Assembly (NCBI RefSeq): GCF_004340685.1
Contig: NZ_SLUN01000016.1
Span: 1 to 64,000, forward strand
Source: Hydrogenispora ethanolica
GTDB taxonomy: Bacteria; Bacillota; UBA4882; UBA8346
Direction of reading: 5' to 3'
Length of the DNA: 64,000 nucleotides
The position numbers and the translations under genes were made by a program. Shown in pieces: positions 27,035 to 35,159 of the stretch (the first letter of the stretch is position 1; every line of letters starts with the position of its first letter). The notes beneath the pieces were generated by a model, which did not search any database, was not told the DNA's origin, and saw only the letters and a list, made by a program, of their open reading frames with translations.

Positions 27035-27391
27035 GCGGTTAGCGAAAATGCTTATCGAGTTCCTGAAGATGTTCATTCAGTTACGAAAAATCCTTATTCA
27101 GTTACTAAAATAAGACATTCAGTTACTGAAGATGCTCATTCTGTTACCGAAAATCTTCATCCGGTTACTGAAAATGCTCATCCAGTTACTGAAGATGGTC
27201 ATTCAGTTACTGAAGATGGTCATTCAGTTACTGAAGATGGTCATTCAGTTACTGAAGATGGTCATTCAGTTACTGAAAATGCTCATCCAGTTACTGAAGA
27301 TGGTCATTCAGTGACTGAAGATGGTCATTCAGTGACTGAAGATGGTCATTCAGTGACTGAAAGTACTTTTTCTGTTACTAAAATGATTCTT
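27035..27391 (+). repeat. Tandem 21-bp repeat array 1 (17 units, dyad core)
   Basis: Seventeen contiguous 21-bp units. Those starting at 27077, 27098 and on to 27371 are clear; those at 27035 and 27056 are degenerate. The commonest unit starts TCAGTTACTGAAGATGG and ends TCAT. Across unit borders the 13-bp dyad TTCAGTTACTGAA recurs every 21 bp, two helical turns. Central units are identical and the ends decay, as in unequal-crossover arrays. The plus-strand frame stays open (heptapeptide SVTEDGH), but no ribosome site precedes it and other frames are open too, so coding is doubtful. The array lies between the lacI promoter and the oxidoreductase terminator. Confidence 0.93.
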
Positions 27392-27427
27392 CGGACTGCC
27401 GCATAACCTTTATCGAGACCCCGGAGT

Positions 27428-27458
27428 CAAAAATGCGCCACCCTTGCGGGTGACGCAT
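27428..27458 (-). terminator. Terminator after Gfo/Idh oxidoreductase
   Basis: ATGCGTCACCC and GGGTGGCGCAT (minus strand, 27458-27433) form an 11-bp stem with one mismatch and a GCAA loop, followed by TTTTT. Confidence 0.8.
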
Positions 27459-27485
27459 GAACCTGATGCGAGAAAACACTATCGG

Positions 27486-28475
27486 CTATTCTATCCGGTC
27501 CGTCGGAAAACGCAGTCCGAATTGGCGCCGCGCTTCGTCCATCACTGCCATGACCGCGCCGGCCAGCTCATGGGTGTTGACCGCCGATTCCAGCCGGCCG
27601 CTTTGGATCAAGGCGCTGAACTCCCCGGCCTCGTAGAGCATGGATTCGACGGCTTGCGGCCGGGAGAGATCGACGACCGAGCCGTCGCGGTAGCGGAGGG
27701 TTACCTTTTGGGGGACCGATATCTGGTCTATGACGATGCTGCCCGCTTCGCCCTGGATCTCGCTGGGCAGCGCGCTATCGCTGATCTTCGAATGAACGGC
27801 CAGCGCTTCGAAGTCCCGGTACTGCAGGCAAAGGCTACCCTCGCCGTCGATCCCCGAATCCAGCATCACCGCATTGGCCCGGATCCGGTCCGGCTTGCCG
27901 AAGAGGGCGATGATGGGATAGATGCAGTACACGCCGATATCCATCAAGGAGCCATTGGCCAGCAGCGGATTGAAGGTATTGGTGGCCTCGCCCCGCTGGT
28001 AGCGGTCATAGCTGGAGGAATACTGGCACTTGATGGCCAGGAACCGCCGGATCCGGCCGATCTTCGGCAAGTTGTCGCGGATCGCGGCAAAGTTCGGCAG
28101 CAGCGTGGTTTTGAGCGCCTCCATCAGCACGACCCGGTTGCGGCGGGCCGCCGCGATCATGGCCCGGACCTCGTCTCCGTTGGCGGCGAGCGGTTTTTCG
28201 CACAAGACGTGTTTGCCGTGGTCCATCATCAGGATGGCCTGCCCGGCATGGCTGGCATTGGGACTGGCGATATAGACCGCGTCGATGGTATTGCTCCGCG
28301 CCATTTCCTCCAGATCGGTAAAGGTATGGGCCACTCCGTGCTGGGCGGCGAAGGCGGCGGCCCGTTCGGCGGTCCGGGAATACACTGCGTTGCAGGCCAA
28401 CTCGCCGCTCAACGCGGCCGCCCGGATAAACTCCGTCGTAATCCAGCTGCTGCCGATGACGCCAAAACGAATCAT
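27486..28475 (-). CDS. Gfo/Idh/MocA family oxidoreductase
   Basis: A 329-residue NAD(P)-dependent dehydrogenase. The Rossmann fingerprint is FGVIGSSWITTEF, with AVYSRTAERAAAFA, YIASPNASHAGQAILMMDHGKHVLCEKPLA (conserved EKP) and the C-terminal GFO_IDH_MocA fold. It acts on a sugar, inositol or related polyol; the substrate is unknown. It starts inside an ATGA overlap with the HcpR-like gene, so the two are co-transcribed. That is an unusual partner for a nitrosative-stress regulator. A terminator follows. Confidence 0.88.
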   Translation of the reverse strand: MIRFGVIGSSWITTEFIRAAALSGELACNAVYSRTAERAAAFAAQHGVAHTFTDLEEMARSNTIDAVYIASPNASHAGQAILMMDHGKHVLCEKPLAANGDEVRAMIAAARRNRVVLMEALKTTLLPNFAAIRDNLPKIGRIRRFLAIKCQYSSSYDRYQRGEATNTFNPLLANGSLMDIGVYCIYPIIALFGKPDRIRANAVMLDSGIDGEGSLCLQYRDFEALAVHSKISDSALPSEIQGEAGSIVIDQISVPQKVTLRYRDGSVVDLSRPQAVESMLYEAGEFSALIQSGRLESAVNTHELAGAVMAVMDEARRQFGLRFPTDRIE

Positions 28476-29200
28476 TGCGCTCGCTCCTCCTTGATGACGG
28501 GGCCACCGCCCGTCGCCTCCGTCTGCAGCCGCCGCAGATCCTTGATCTTGACCGACGCCCGGTGAAAATCGATGACGCCGTCATCCCGCATCCGGCTCAG
28601 CTCCCGGGAGAGCGAGGGCCGGGTCAGATTCAGGAAATCGGCCAGATCGTCCCGGCCCAGCGGCAGCATGAATGTGGTCTGGCCCGTCTTATGGTGCAAC
28701 TCCCACAGGTAAGCGGACACTTTTTGGCGGACGCTCTTCATGGTGAGGTATTCCAGCTTTTGATTGAGGATCAACGCCCGGCCGGCGAAGACCCGCAACA
28801 TATTCATGATCAGCGTGTGATGGCTCTGGCATTGCCGGGGGCAACTGCCCACGATCCGCTCCGGCGGCAGAAACATCACTTCCGAGTCGCTCTGAGCCAC
28901 CACGGTCACCGGCCAGCGACCATCCCCCGCGAAAGCGATGATCTCCCCAAATAGCTCGCCGGGGCCGAAGATGGCGATGATCACCCGGTTGCCGGCGGCA
29001 TTCTCTTTCGTCACCGCCACCTCGCCCGAAAGCACGATCCCCAGGCCGGTGAAAGGCGCGCCCGCCAGCGCGACGGTCTCAGCCGCGGCGTAGCGGCTGA
29101 CTAACGGTTTCAAACATTCCAGCATCGTTTGGAGTTCCGAATCGGAAATATCGCGAAAGATAGCGCAACTCCGCAATGAAAGTAGCCATTTTTGCAACAT
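28472..29200 (-). CDS. Crp/Fnr-family regulator, HcpR-like
   Basis: Start set at ATG 29200 (242 residues); upstream ATGs are possible. A cyclic-nucleotide-binding-type beta roll (about 15-125, with VLSGEVAVTKENAAGNRVIIAIFGPGELFGE) is followed by the dimer helix. The C-terminal winged helix (LGRDDLADFLNLTRPSLSRELSRMRDDGVI) carries the DNA-contact S-R. A C-x3-C-x2-H segment (SCPRQCQSHH) precedes the dimer helix, as in many clostridial members. It is divergent from hcp, with a GTAAC-N4-GTTAC palindrome between them, as described for HcpR regulons. It probably senses nitric oxide or hydroxylamine stress and activates hcp. Confidence 0.85.
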   Translation of the reverse strand: MLQKWLLSLRSCAIFRDISDSELQTMLECLKPLVSRYAAAETVALAGAPFTGLGIVLSGEVAVTKENAAGNRVIIAIFGPGELFGEIIAFAGDGRWPVTVVAQSDSEVMFLPPERIVGSCPRQCQSHHTLIMNMLRVFAGRALILNQKLEYLTMKSVRQKVSAYLWELHHKTGQTTFMLPLGRDDLADFLNLTRPSLSRELSRMRDDGVIDFHRASVKIKDLRRLQTEATGGGPVIKEERAQ

Positions 29201-29215
29201 GATCCCTCGCATTTT

Positions 29216-29254
29216 GGTAACCGTAGTTACCGATTTTATCAGCCTGATTATAAT
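29216..29254 (+). promoter_or_regulatory. HcpR-type site and hcp promoter
   Basis: The perfect 16-bp palindrome GGTAACCGTAGTTACC (29216-29231) is followed by TATAAT at 29249-29254. The dyad centre (29223.5) lies about 38-41 bp before the expected transcription start, the class II activator position for Crp/Fnr proteins. The site is also 16 bp before the regulator's own ATG, consistent with autoregulation. Confidence 0.75.
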
Positions 29255-29412
29255 ACAATACTCTTGTGAATGCAACGACATGATCCGTGGTGCATCGGAT
29301 TTATGAGAAACAAGGGCCGTCCGCATCCTGCGATGCAAAAGGAGGTCGTTGCCCGAAAAACCAGCAATCCTTTTCAAGGTAAATTCGAAAAAATCATCCA
29401 GGAGGGAATCCA

Positions 29413-30975
29413 ATGAGTACGATGTTTTGTTTCCAGTGTGAACAGACCGCCGGCGGCAAAGGCTGCACCAAGGCGGGAGTCTGCGGCAAGTCGGCCGATG
29501 TGGCGTTGCAGCAGGATGAATTGACCGCCGCCCTGGTGGAACTGGCCCGGGCCGCGCAAGGCAAAAAGTCTAGCCCCCGAGTCGATGAACTGGTGCTGCA
29601 GGGCTTATTCGCCACCGTCACCAATGTCAACTTCGACGGCGCGCGGATTAACGAGTGGATCCAAAAGATCAGGACTGAAATCATTGCTTTCGGCGGGGCG
29701 GCGCCTTTTGACGCGGCCGCGCTTTGGCAGGGCGATCCCGATACCGTTTCGCTCCGTTCCACCTTGCTGTTGGGGCTGCGGGGCATGGCGGCCTACGCCT
29801 GGCACGCCTATACGCTGGGCAAGACAGACGACGAGGTGACCGCCTGGTTCTATAAAGGATTGAACGCCGTCGGCGCCGATCATTCCGCCGGCGAATGGCT
29901 GGAACTGCTGCTGGAATTCGGCCGGGTCAACCTCAAATGCATGGCTTTGCTGGATGAGGCCAACACTTCGGCCTATGGCCATCCGACTCCCGCCGAGGTT
30001 CCGACGAACGTGGCGCCGGGACCGTTCATCGTCATCTCCGGCCATGACCTGTATGATCTGAAACAACTGTTGGAGCAGACCGAAGGCCGGGGCGTCAATA
30101 TTTACACCCACGGCGAGATGCTGCCGGCCCACGCCTATCCGGAACTGCGGAAATACGCCCATCTCAAAGGCAACTTCGGCACCGCCTGGCAGAACCAGCA
30201 AAAAGAGTTCGACGGCGTTCCGGCGGCGTTCCTTTTCACCACCAACTGCCTGATGCCGCCGAAAGCCTCCTATGCCGACCGGGTCTTCACCACGGCGGTG
30301 GTTGGCTATCCGGAACTGCAACACATTCCCGATGAGGATGGCCGGAAAGATTTCAGCCCGGTGATTGAGAAAGCTTTGGAGCTGGGCGGCTGGACCGAGA
30401 CCCGGCACTTCACCGGCATTAACGGCGGTTCGCGGCTGCTGACCGGATTCGCCCGCCAGACCGTGCTCGGCGCGGCCGGCCAGGTGATCGACGCGGTCAA
30501 GGCCGGAGCCATCAAGCATTTCTTCCTGGTCGGCGGTTGCGACGGCGCGCGTCCGGGCCGGAACTACTATACCGAATTCGTCCAAAAGGCCCCGCAAGAC
30601 ACGATCATTCTCACCCTGGCCTGCGGCAAATACCGTTTCAACGACCTGGACCTCGGCACCATCGGCGGCCTGCCCCGGCTGATGGATATGGGCCAATGCA
30701 ACGACGCCTATTCCGCGATCCAGGTGGCGCTGGCCCTGGCCGACGCCTTCCAGTGCGGCGTGAACGATCTGCCGCTGACCCTGGTGCTCTCCTGGTATGA
30801 GCAGAAAGCGGTCTGCATCCTGCTGACCCTGCTGGCCCTGGGGGTCAAGAACATCTACCTCGGGCCGACGCTGCCGGCTTTCATCTCATCCAACGTCCTG
30901 AATATCCTGGTGGAACAGTTCGGCATCAAGCCGATCTCCACTCCCGAAGCGGATCTCCAGGCCATCCTGGGCTGA
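29413..30975 (+). CDS. hcp: Hydroxylamine reductase / hybrid cluster protein
   Basis: A 520-residue Hcp. The N-terminal iron-sulfur cysteines are C6, C9, C18 and C24 (MFCFQCEQT...GCTKAGVCGK). Hybrid-cluster ligands occur in TSAYGHPTP, TNCLMPP, CDGARPGRNYY and LACGKYRFN. It reduces hydroxylamine and handles NO-derived species in anaerobes, in the cytoplasm. The ribosome site AGGAGG lies 8 nt before ATG 29413. The divergent HcpR-like gene and palindrome show its likely control. It is followed by a strong terminator. Confidence 0.96.
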   Translation: MSTMFCFQCEQTAGGKGCTKAGVCGKSADVALQQDELTAALVELARAAQGKKSSPRVDELVLQGLFATVTNVNFDGARINEWIQKIRTEIIAFGGAAPFDAAALWQGDPDTVSLRSTLLLGLRGMAAYAWHAYTLGKTDDEVTAWFYKGLNAVGADHSAGEWLELLLEFGRVNLKCMALLDEANTSAYGHPTPAEVPTNVAPGPFIVISGHDLYDLKQLLEQTEGRGVNIYTHGEMLPAHAYPELRKYAHLKGNFGTAWQNQQKEFDGVPAAFLFTTNCLMPPKASYADRVFTTAVVGYPELQHIPDEDGRKDFSPVIEKALELGGWTETRHFTGINGGSRLLTGFARQTVLGAAGQVIDAVKAGAIKHFFLVGGCDGARPGRNYYTEFVQKAPQDTIILTLACGKYRFNDLDLGTIGGLPRLMDMGQCNDAYSAIQVALALADAFQCGVNDLPLTLVLSWYEQKAVCILLTLLALGVKNIYLGPTLPAFISSNVLNILVEQFGIKPISTPEADLQAILG

Positions 30976-30999
30976 GCGCCGCGATTGCCGAAAAACCGA

Positions 31000-31029
31000 G
31001 AGCCGGGCTGTGCGCCCGGCTCTTTTTTT
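31000..31029 (+). terminator. Terminator after hcp
   Basis: GAGCCGGGC (31000-31008) pairs with GCCCGGCTC (31014-31022), followed by seven T. Confidence 0.9.
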
Positions 31030-31041
31030 GCGATAAGGACT

Positions 31042-31455
31042 CTATTCGGCGGCCCGGGCCTCCAGCGCGATCCGGCTGAGACCGGCCGACCTGGCCAGGT
31101 CCAATAGGTCAACCACTAGTTGGTAGCGGCAGTCGCGGTCGGCTTTGACCACCACCACGGTCGCCCCGGGCTGCGACCCCAACAGCGTCCGGAGCCCGCC
31201 CCGGTTGACCGGGCGGCCGTTCCAGTAGATCCGCCCGTTGCGGCCGATCTCCAGGACCAACCGCGACGAAACCGCGCTGGCCGGATCGCCTTGGCGGACC
31301 TGCGGCAGATTCACCCCGAACTGGCGGTTGTTCTCCACGAAGATCGAGGTCATCATGAAAAAGGCGATCAGGGTGATCAGAATGTCGATAAAATTCAGAA
31401 TCTCCAGCCGCGGCGGGGGCAACGGCTTTAGCTCGATCGACCTCGGCTTACTCAT
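31042..31455 (-). CDS. exbD: Biopolymer transport protein ExbD/TolR family
   Basis: Start at ATG 31455, which overlaps the exbB stop (ATGAGTAA), giving 137 residues. One N-terminal membrane helix (NFIDILITLIAFFMMTSIFV) carries the conserved Asp (D in FIDILI) used in proton flow. A periplasmic domain of ExbD type follows, with VVVKADRDCRYQLVVDLLDLARSAGL. It is the last gene of the receptor-tonB-exbB-exbD operon and works with ExbB and TonB to energise the outer-membrane receptor. Confidence 0.9.
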   Translation of the reverse strand: MSKPRSIELKPLPPPRLEILNFIDILITLIAFFMMTSIFVENNRQFGVNLPQVRQGDPASAVSSRLVLEIGRNGRIYWNGRPVNRGGLRTLLGSQPGATVVVVKADRDCRYQLVVDLLDLARSAGLSRIALEARAAE

Positions 31456-31900
31456 GGCCGTACTCTTGCTCTTTTTTGACATCGTTATTGTAATCGGCAA
31501 CATACTCCTCCAGCCGGGAGTGGAAATAATTATAGAAGATCGTGGCCACCACCGCGATGACGAGGCCGGTGGCGGTGGTGATCAGGGCCTCGCTGATCCC
31601 GCTGCTCAATAATTTGGGGTTGTAATTCCCGACTTGCTGCCCGAGCAGATGAAAGCTCTTCATCAGGCCGATCACCGTCCCGATCAGCCCCAGCATCGGC
31701 GCGATGACGATGATGGTATACAGGGTCATCAGGTGACGGCGGAGGTCCTTGATCACTTCCTCCGGCTCCTCCCAATCAATCAGCCGTTCTTTCAGGGTCG
31801 TGGCATACACATAAATCCGTTCGCCAATGATGGCCAGGGTCAGGACCGAACAGATCAGGAGCGGGATCATGAAAAAACCGCCCAGTTCCAAGAGTCGCAT
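31448..31900 (-). CDS. exbB: ExbB/TolQ/MotA family proton channel protein
   Basis: A 150-residue short form of ExbB with three hydrophobic helices (MIPLLICSVLTLAIIGERIYVYATTL; LYTIIVIAPMLGLIGTVIGLMKSF; ISEALITTATGLVIAVVATIFYNYF). The family signature GLIGTVIGLMKSF...GISEALITTATGL is complete. The GGAGGAG site lies 5 nt before ATG 31900 and overlaps the tonB stop, indicating tight coupling. It forms the proton channel of the Ton motor in the inner membrane. Confidence 0.92.
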   Translation of the reverse strand: MRLLELGGFFMIPLLICSVLTLAIIGERIYVYATTLKERLIDWEEPEEVIKDLRRHLMTLYTIIVIAPMLGLIGTVIGLMKSFHLLGQQVGNYNPKLLSSGISEALITTATGLVIAVVATIFYNYFHSRLEEYVADYNNDVKKEQEYGHE

Positions 31901-31902
31901 AC

Positions 31903-33159
31903 TTACTCCTCCAGCTCGAATCGGATTTTTATCATCACATAACAGTCAACCGGCCGGCCGTCTTTGAGCGCCGGGTGATACTTGCGCTGGCGGACCGCCT
32001 GGATAGCGGCCTTGTCCAGCAGATCATGGCCGGTGGATTGGACGACCGCGGTCTCGCCGACGGAACCATTCCGCAGGATCATGGCTTTGATGATCACCAG
32101 TCCATGCCAGCCCCGCCGCCGGGCTGCCTCGGGATAGAGCGGCGTCACCGGCCCGCTGCGTTGCGCCGGGGGACGGTCCGGCGTCCCGGCGGCGCCGGTT
32201 CCCGTCCCCGATCCACCCGGCACTCCTCCCGGACTTCCGGACGCACCTCCGCCTCCTCCGGAACCGGAGCCGCTGCCCGAACCGGAACCTCCTAAACCGC
32301 TTCCGGTACCGTTACCCGTCCCGGCGCCTCGTCCCAAGCCGCCGGCTGTCCCCGCCCCGCCCTGGGAATGACCGTCCGCAGCCCCGGACGGACCGGATCC
32401 GTTTTTGGCGGTTGTTCCGCCCTGCGCTCCGGGAGCGATATGGGCTGCCGGCGTTCCGCCCCCCACAGCTTGCGGAGGCGCGGCAAGGCCGGATTTGGTT
32501 GGAGCGCTCGAGGACGGTGCCGCGGCTACCGCCGGTCCGACGGCTTCCGGAGCCTGCGGGACCGAAAGAGGCTGTGCCGGTTCATGAATGGCGGCCGCAG
32601 GAGCAGCGGCGGGTGCTGCCGCTTCCATCAAGGCCGCAGCGTTTTTCGGAGCCGGCTTCGGCTTTGCCTCCGGCGAAGCGGCCGGTGGTTCGGCTGCCGG
32701 ATGAGCGGGCGCCTTCGGTTTGGACGGGAGCGGGGTCGCTACCGGCTGCTCCGGAACGGCCTGAGCCATCGCCGTCTCGCCCGCGGGTTTTTCCGGGACG
32801 GTTGCCGCTGCCGCCTGCGGAGCGTTCGTCACCGGCCGGAAGGTTCCAGCCGGTTTCGCCGGCGCGGCGGCTGCCGCGGCCTTGGGTCGGCCGGGGCGGG
32901 ATCCTTCCGGTTGCGGACCGCGTTGCGAACCGGCCGGTCCATGACCGCCGCCCGGAGCGGCATCCCCTCTGCCTCGCGCACCCCCGGAACCGAGCCGGGG
33001 CGGCGGCCCCGCCGTGACTTCCGCCGGACCGGGGTCAGCGCTCAACTCAAAATAATGGGGTTCGATCACCGCCGGCAATTCCCGGGGCAGCCAGTAGATC
33101 AGTCCCGCCAGTAGGGCCAGATGTAAAACCAATGAACCTGTCAGACATCTTCCAAACAT
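31903..33159 (-). CDS. tonB: TonB energy transducer with Ala/Pro- and Gly-rich linker
   Basis: Start at ATG 33159 (AGAGG about 9 nt upstream), 418 residues. The N-terminal anchor is CLTGSLVLHLALLAGLIYWL with the S-x3-H typical of TonB (SLVLH). A long low-complexity linker follows: Ala/Pro-rich at about 60-230 and Gly/Ser-rich at about 230-320. The C-terminal TonB domain is clear (TPLYPEAARRRGWHGLVIIKAMILRNGSVGETAVVQSTGHDLLDKAAIQAVRQRKYHPAL). The Gly/Ser stretch is unlike the usual Pro-Glu/Pro-Lys spacer. It transmits proton-motive force to the receptor upstream. Confidence 0.9.
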   Translation of the reverse strand: MFGRCLTGSLVLHLALLAGLIYWLPRELPAVIEPHYFELSADPGPAEVTAGPPPRLGSGGARGRGDAAPGGGHGPAGSQRGPQPEGSRPGRPKAAAAAAPAKPAGTFRPVTNAPQAAAATVPEKPAGETAMAQAVPEQPVATPLPSKPKAPAHPAAEPPAASPEAKPKPAPKNAAALMEAAAPAAAPAAAIHEPAQPLSVPQAPEAVGPAVAAAPSSSAPTKSGLAAPPQAVGGGTPAAHIAPGAQGGTTAKNGSGPSGAADGHSQGGAGTAGGLGRGAGTGNGTGSGLGGSGSGSGSGSGGGGGASGSPGGVPGGSGTGTGAAGTPDRPPAQRSGPVTPLYPEAARRRGWHGLVIIKAMILRNGSVGETAVVQSTGHDLLDKAAIQAVRQRKYHPALKDGRPVDCYVMIKIRFELEE

Positions 33160-33179
33160 TTGCTGAGCCTCTGCTTTAT

Positions 33180-35003
33180 TTAAAAGAAATATTCCATGGT
33201 CACCTGGATCGACCGCCCCGGCATGGGGTAATCTTTTTGAATCGCATAGCGCCGGTCGGTCAGATTGGTGCAACCTACTCCCAGCGTCAAGCGGGGATTG
33301 AACCGGTACCGGAAATTCAGATCGATCAAGTCGTAGTCCGGCAGTTCGACTCCGTCCGAAGTCCGGTCGGCCACGAAGCGCCAGGAAAAGCCGTAGTCAT
33401 AGCGCGGCTGGCTCAAGGTCAGATCCAGGACCAGCTGATGCCGGCCGAAGAAATTATTGCTGCGGTAAACGCCGTCCGTTCCCTGGTCCTGACGGTCCAG
33501 CCAGTGATAGTCGACCCGGCCGGTGATCCACTGGCGCCAGGTACGCTTCCAGCCGACGGTGACGCCGTCGGCGCGGCCCTTGGCAAAATTCCGCCAGGTA
33601 TAGCCGGCCGAGAGATCCGCCGGATTGACCGGGACCCACGAAATGCCATCCTTCAGCCGGGTCCGGAACAGATTGATCTGCCACTCCGAACCCCCCTGAC
33701 GGTATTCGGCGCTGAGGTCGAAACGTTCGCCGTCCTCCGGCCGGAGCGCCGGATTGCCGACCGCCCAGGAGCCCTCGCCATAGAGTTCGCGGGGCGCGGG
33801 CGCGCGGAAGGCTTTGCCGTAACCGTATTTGACGGTCAGGTCGGGATTCACCGTTTGGACCAATCCGAGCCGCGGCAGCAGCGGTGAGTCAAAGTCGCTG
33901 CTCCACTCCTGGCGCAACCCGCCCACCAGCCAAAGCCGATCGTTCAGGCTATAAGTGTCCTGGGCAAAGAGCGCCCAGTCCTCTTGAGTACGCTCGCCGT
34001 CGTAGACCGTGTTGGCAATGTCGAAGAGCGTCCGTTTCAGCGAGACGCCGCTCTGGACTTCATGGCCGCCCCAGGCGTAACCGCCGGCCGCGTCAGCGCC
34101 GAAAACGGTGGAATGGTAGCGATCGTGGCGGAAGGCGTCGGGGTCGTCATACTCGGTTTCCCAACGTTGGCTGTAGAGCTTGTACTCCCAGTCTCCGCCG
34201 GCCCACGGGCGCTTGCCGTTCAATTGCAGCGCGTAATTGGCGTCGGACTGCTCGGCGCGGGCCTTGGGGGCCGATTCGGGGCCCGGATCCTCGGCTGTTT
34301 TATTGAAAGCCTGGAGATAGAGGCGGAGGTACTGGTCGTCCTCCTGGAGGAAGTCGTATTGGCCCAGCAAATAACGGCCGGTCGCGCCGGAGCGGCTCCG
34401 GTCGCCATCGGAGTGAGACACGCCGGCGGCAATGCCCCAATCATCCCGGGTCATTGCCAGATTGAACCGGCCCGTCTGAAAAGCCCCTTCGGTCAGCGCC
34501 ACCCGATTCCGGGTCGCGCCGGTCAGATCGGTGACGACATTGACCACTCCGCCCAGCGCGTTAGCGCCGTTCATAGCGGACAGCGGTCCATGGGCGATCT
34601 CGATCCGTTCCACCCCGATGGCGGGAAACGCGCTCAGATCGGCTTGGCCGGAGAAACCGCCCTGGGCGGCGACTCCGTTCACCATCACCTGGGTCTGGCC
34701 GGCGGGAGCGCCGTCCAACTGCAGCGCCGCCGGGCCGTTGGCGCCATTTTCGTCCACCGGCTGGCCGTTGGCGGCGAGCGCTCCGGCCAGACTGTCCTGG
34801 GTGGCGCCGGCTTCCTGAATATCCTGCTGGGTAATGATCTCCGTGAATCCCAAGGTTTGCGGGACCGGCGTCTTGACGCTTTTCGCGGTGACCACGACCT
34901 CTTCTTCCTCAAAGACCGCGGGCTCCGCCGCGGCGTCAGCCGCCAACCCGAGCACAGCCACGGTCACGAGGATCAAGCCTGCCAATGCAGATGGTGCTTT
35001 CAC
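33180..35003 (-). CDS. TonB-dependent outer-membrane receptor (BtuB/siderophore type)
   Basis: A 607-residue receptor starting at GTG 35003 (GGGGGAG 5 nt upstream) with a signal peptide (LAGLILVTVAVLGLAADAAAEP). A TonB-box-like EEVVVTAKS is followed by the plug domain (about 45-160, with VMVNGVAAQGGFSG, VERIEIAHGPLSAMNGANALGGVVNVVT). A 22-strand-type barrel ends with the terminal aromatic motif (QVTMEYFF). It imports a metal complex or cobalamin; no B12 riboswitch was seen upstream. It heads the ton operon, with a Fur-like dyad at 35144. Confidence 0.93.
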   Translation of the reverse strand: MKAPSALAGLILVTVAVLGLAADAAAEPAVFEEEEVVVTAKSVKTPVPQTLGFTEIITQQDIQEAGATQDSLAGALAANGQPVDENGANGPAALQLDGAPAGQTQVMVNGVAAQGGFSGQADLSAFPAIGVERIEIAHGPLSAMNGANALGGVVNVVTDLTGATRNRVALTEGAFQTGRFNLAMTRDDWGIAAGVSHSDGDRSRSGATGRYLLGQYDFLQEDDQYLRLYLQAFNKTAEDPGPESAPKARAEQSDANYALQLNGKRPWAGGDWEYKLYSQRWETEYDDPDAFRHDRYHSTVFGADAAGGYAWGGHEVQSGVSLKRTLFDIANTVYDGERTQEDWALFAQDTYSLNDRLWLVGGLRQEWSSDFDSPLLPRLGLVQTVNPDLTVKYGYGKAFRAPAPRELYGEGSWAVGNPALRPEDGERFDLSAEYRQGGSEWQINLFRTRLKDGISWVPVNPADLSAGYTWRNFAKGRADGVTVGWKRTWRQWITGRVDYHWLDRQDQGTDGVYRSNNFFGRHQLVLDLTLSQPRYDYGFSWRFVADRTSDGVELPDYDLIDLNFRYRFNPRLTLGVGCTNLTDRRYAIQKDYPMPGRSIQVTMEYFF

Positions 35004-35143
35004 AAGGACTCCCCCTTACGATTCAGCCGCATCTCCAAATCTCTCAAACGGCGCAGCACAAGCCGCGGGACCGGACAGCCAAAAAGCCTTTACCCTCTTC
35101 ATCAAGGGAAGGCCGGAGTATGCTCGTCAGACATCAAGCTTAT

Positions 35144-35159
35144 TTGAAATTGATTTCAA
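35144..35159 (-). promoter_or_regulatory. Possible metal-regulator (Fur-like) dyad upstream of receptor
   Basis: TTGAAATTGATTTCAA is a 7-2-7 inverted repeat about 140 bp before the receptor start; GATATC and further AT-rich dyad elements follow to 35170. The form suits a Fur-family or similar regulator. No convincing promoter was resolved. Confidence 0.4.

Noticed and set aside
27035-27391. Array 1 as a second CRISPR array
   Set aside because: Units are contiguous 21-mers with no unique spacers.
26948-27406. 152-aa plus-strand frame with SVTEDGH repeats as a protein gene
   Set aside because: No ribosome site before any start; the frame is open because the 21-bp unit is a multiple of three, and other frames are open as well.
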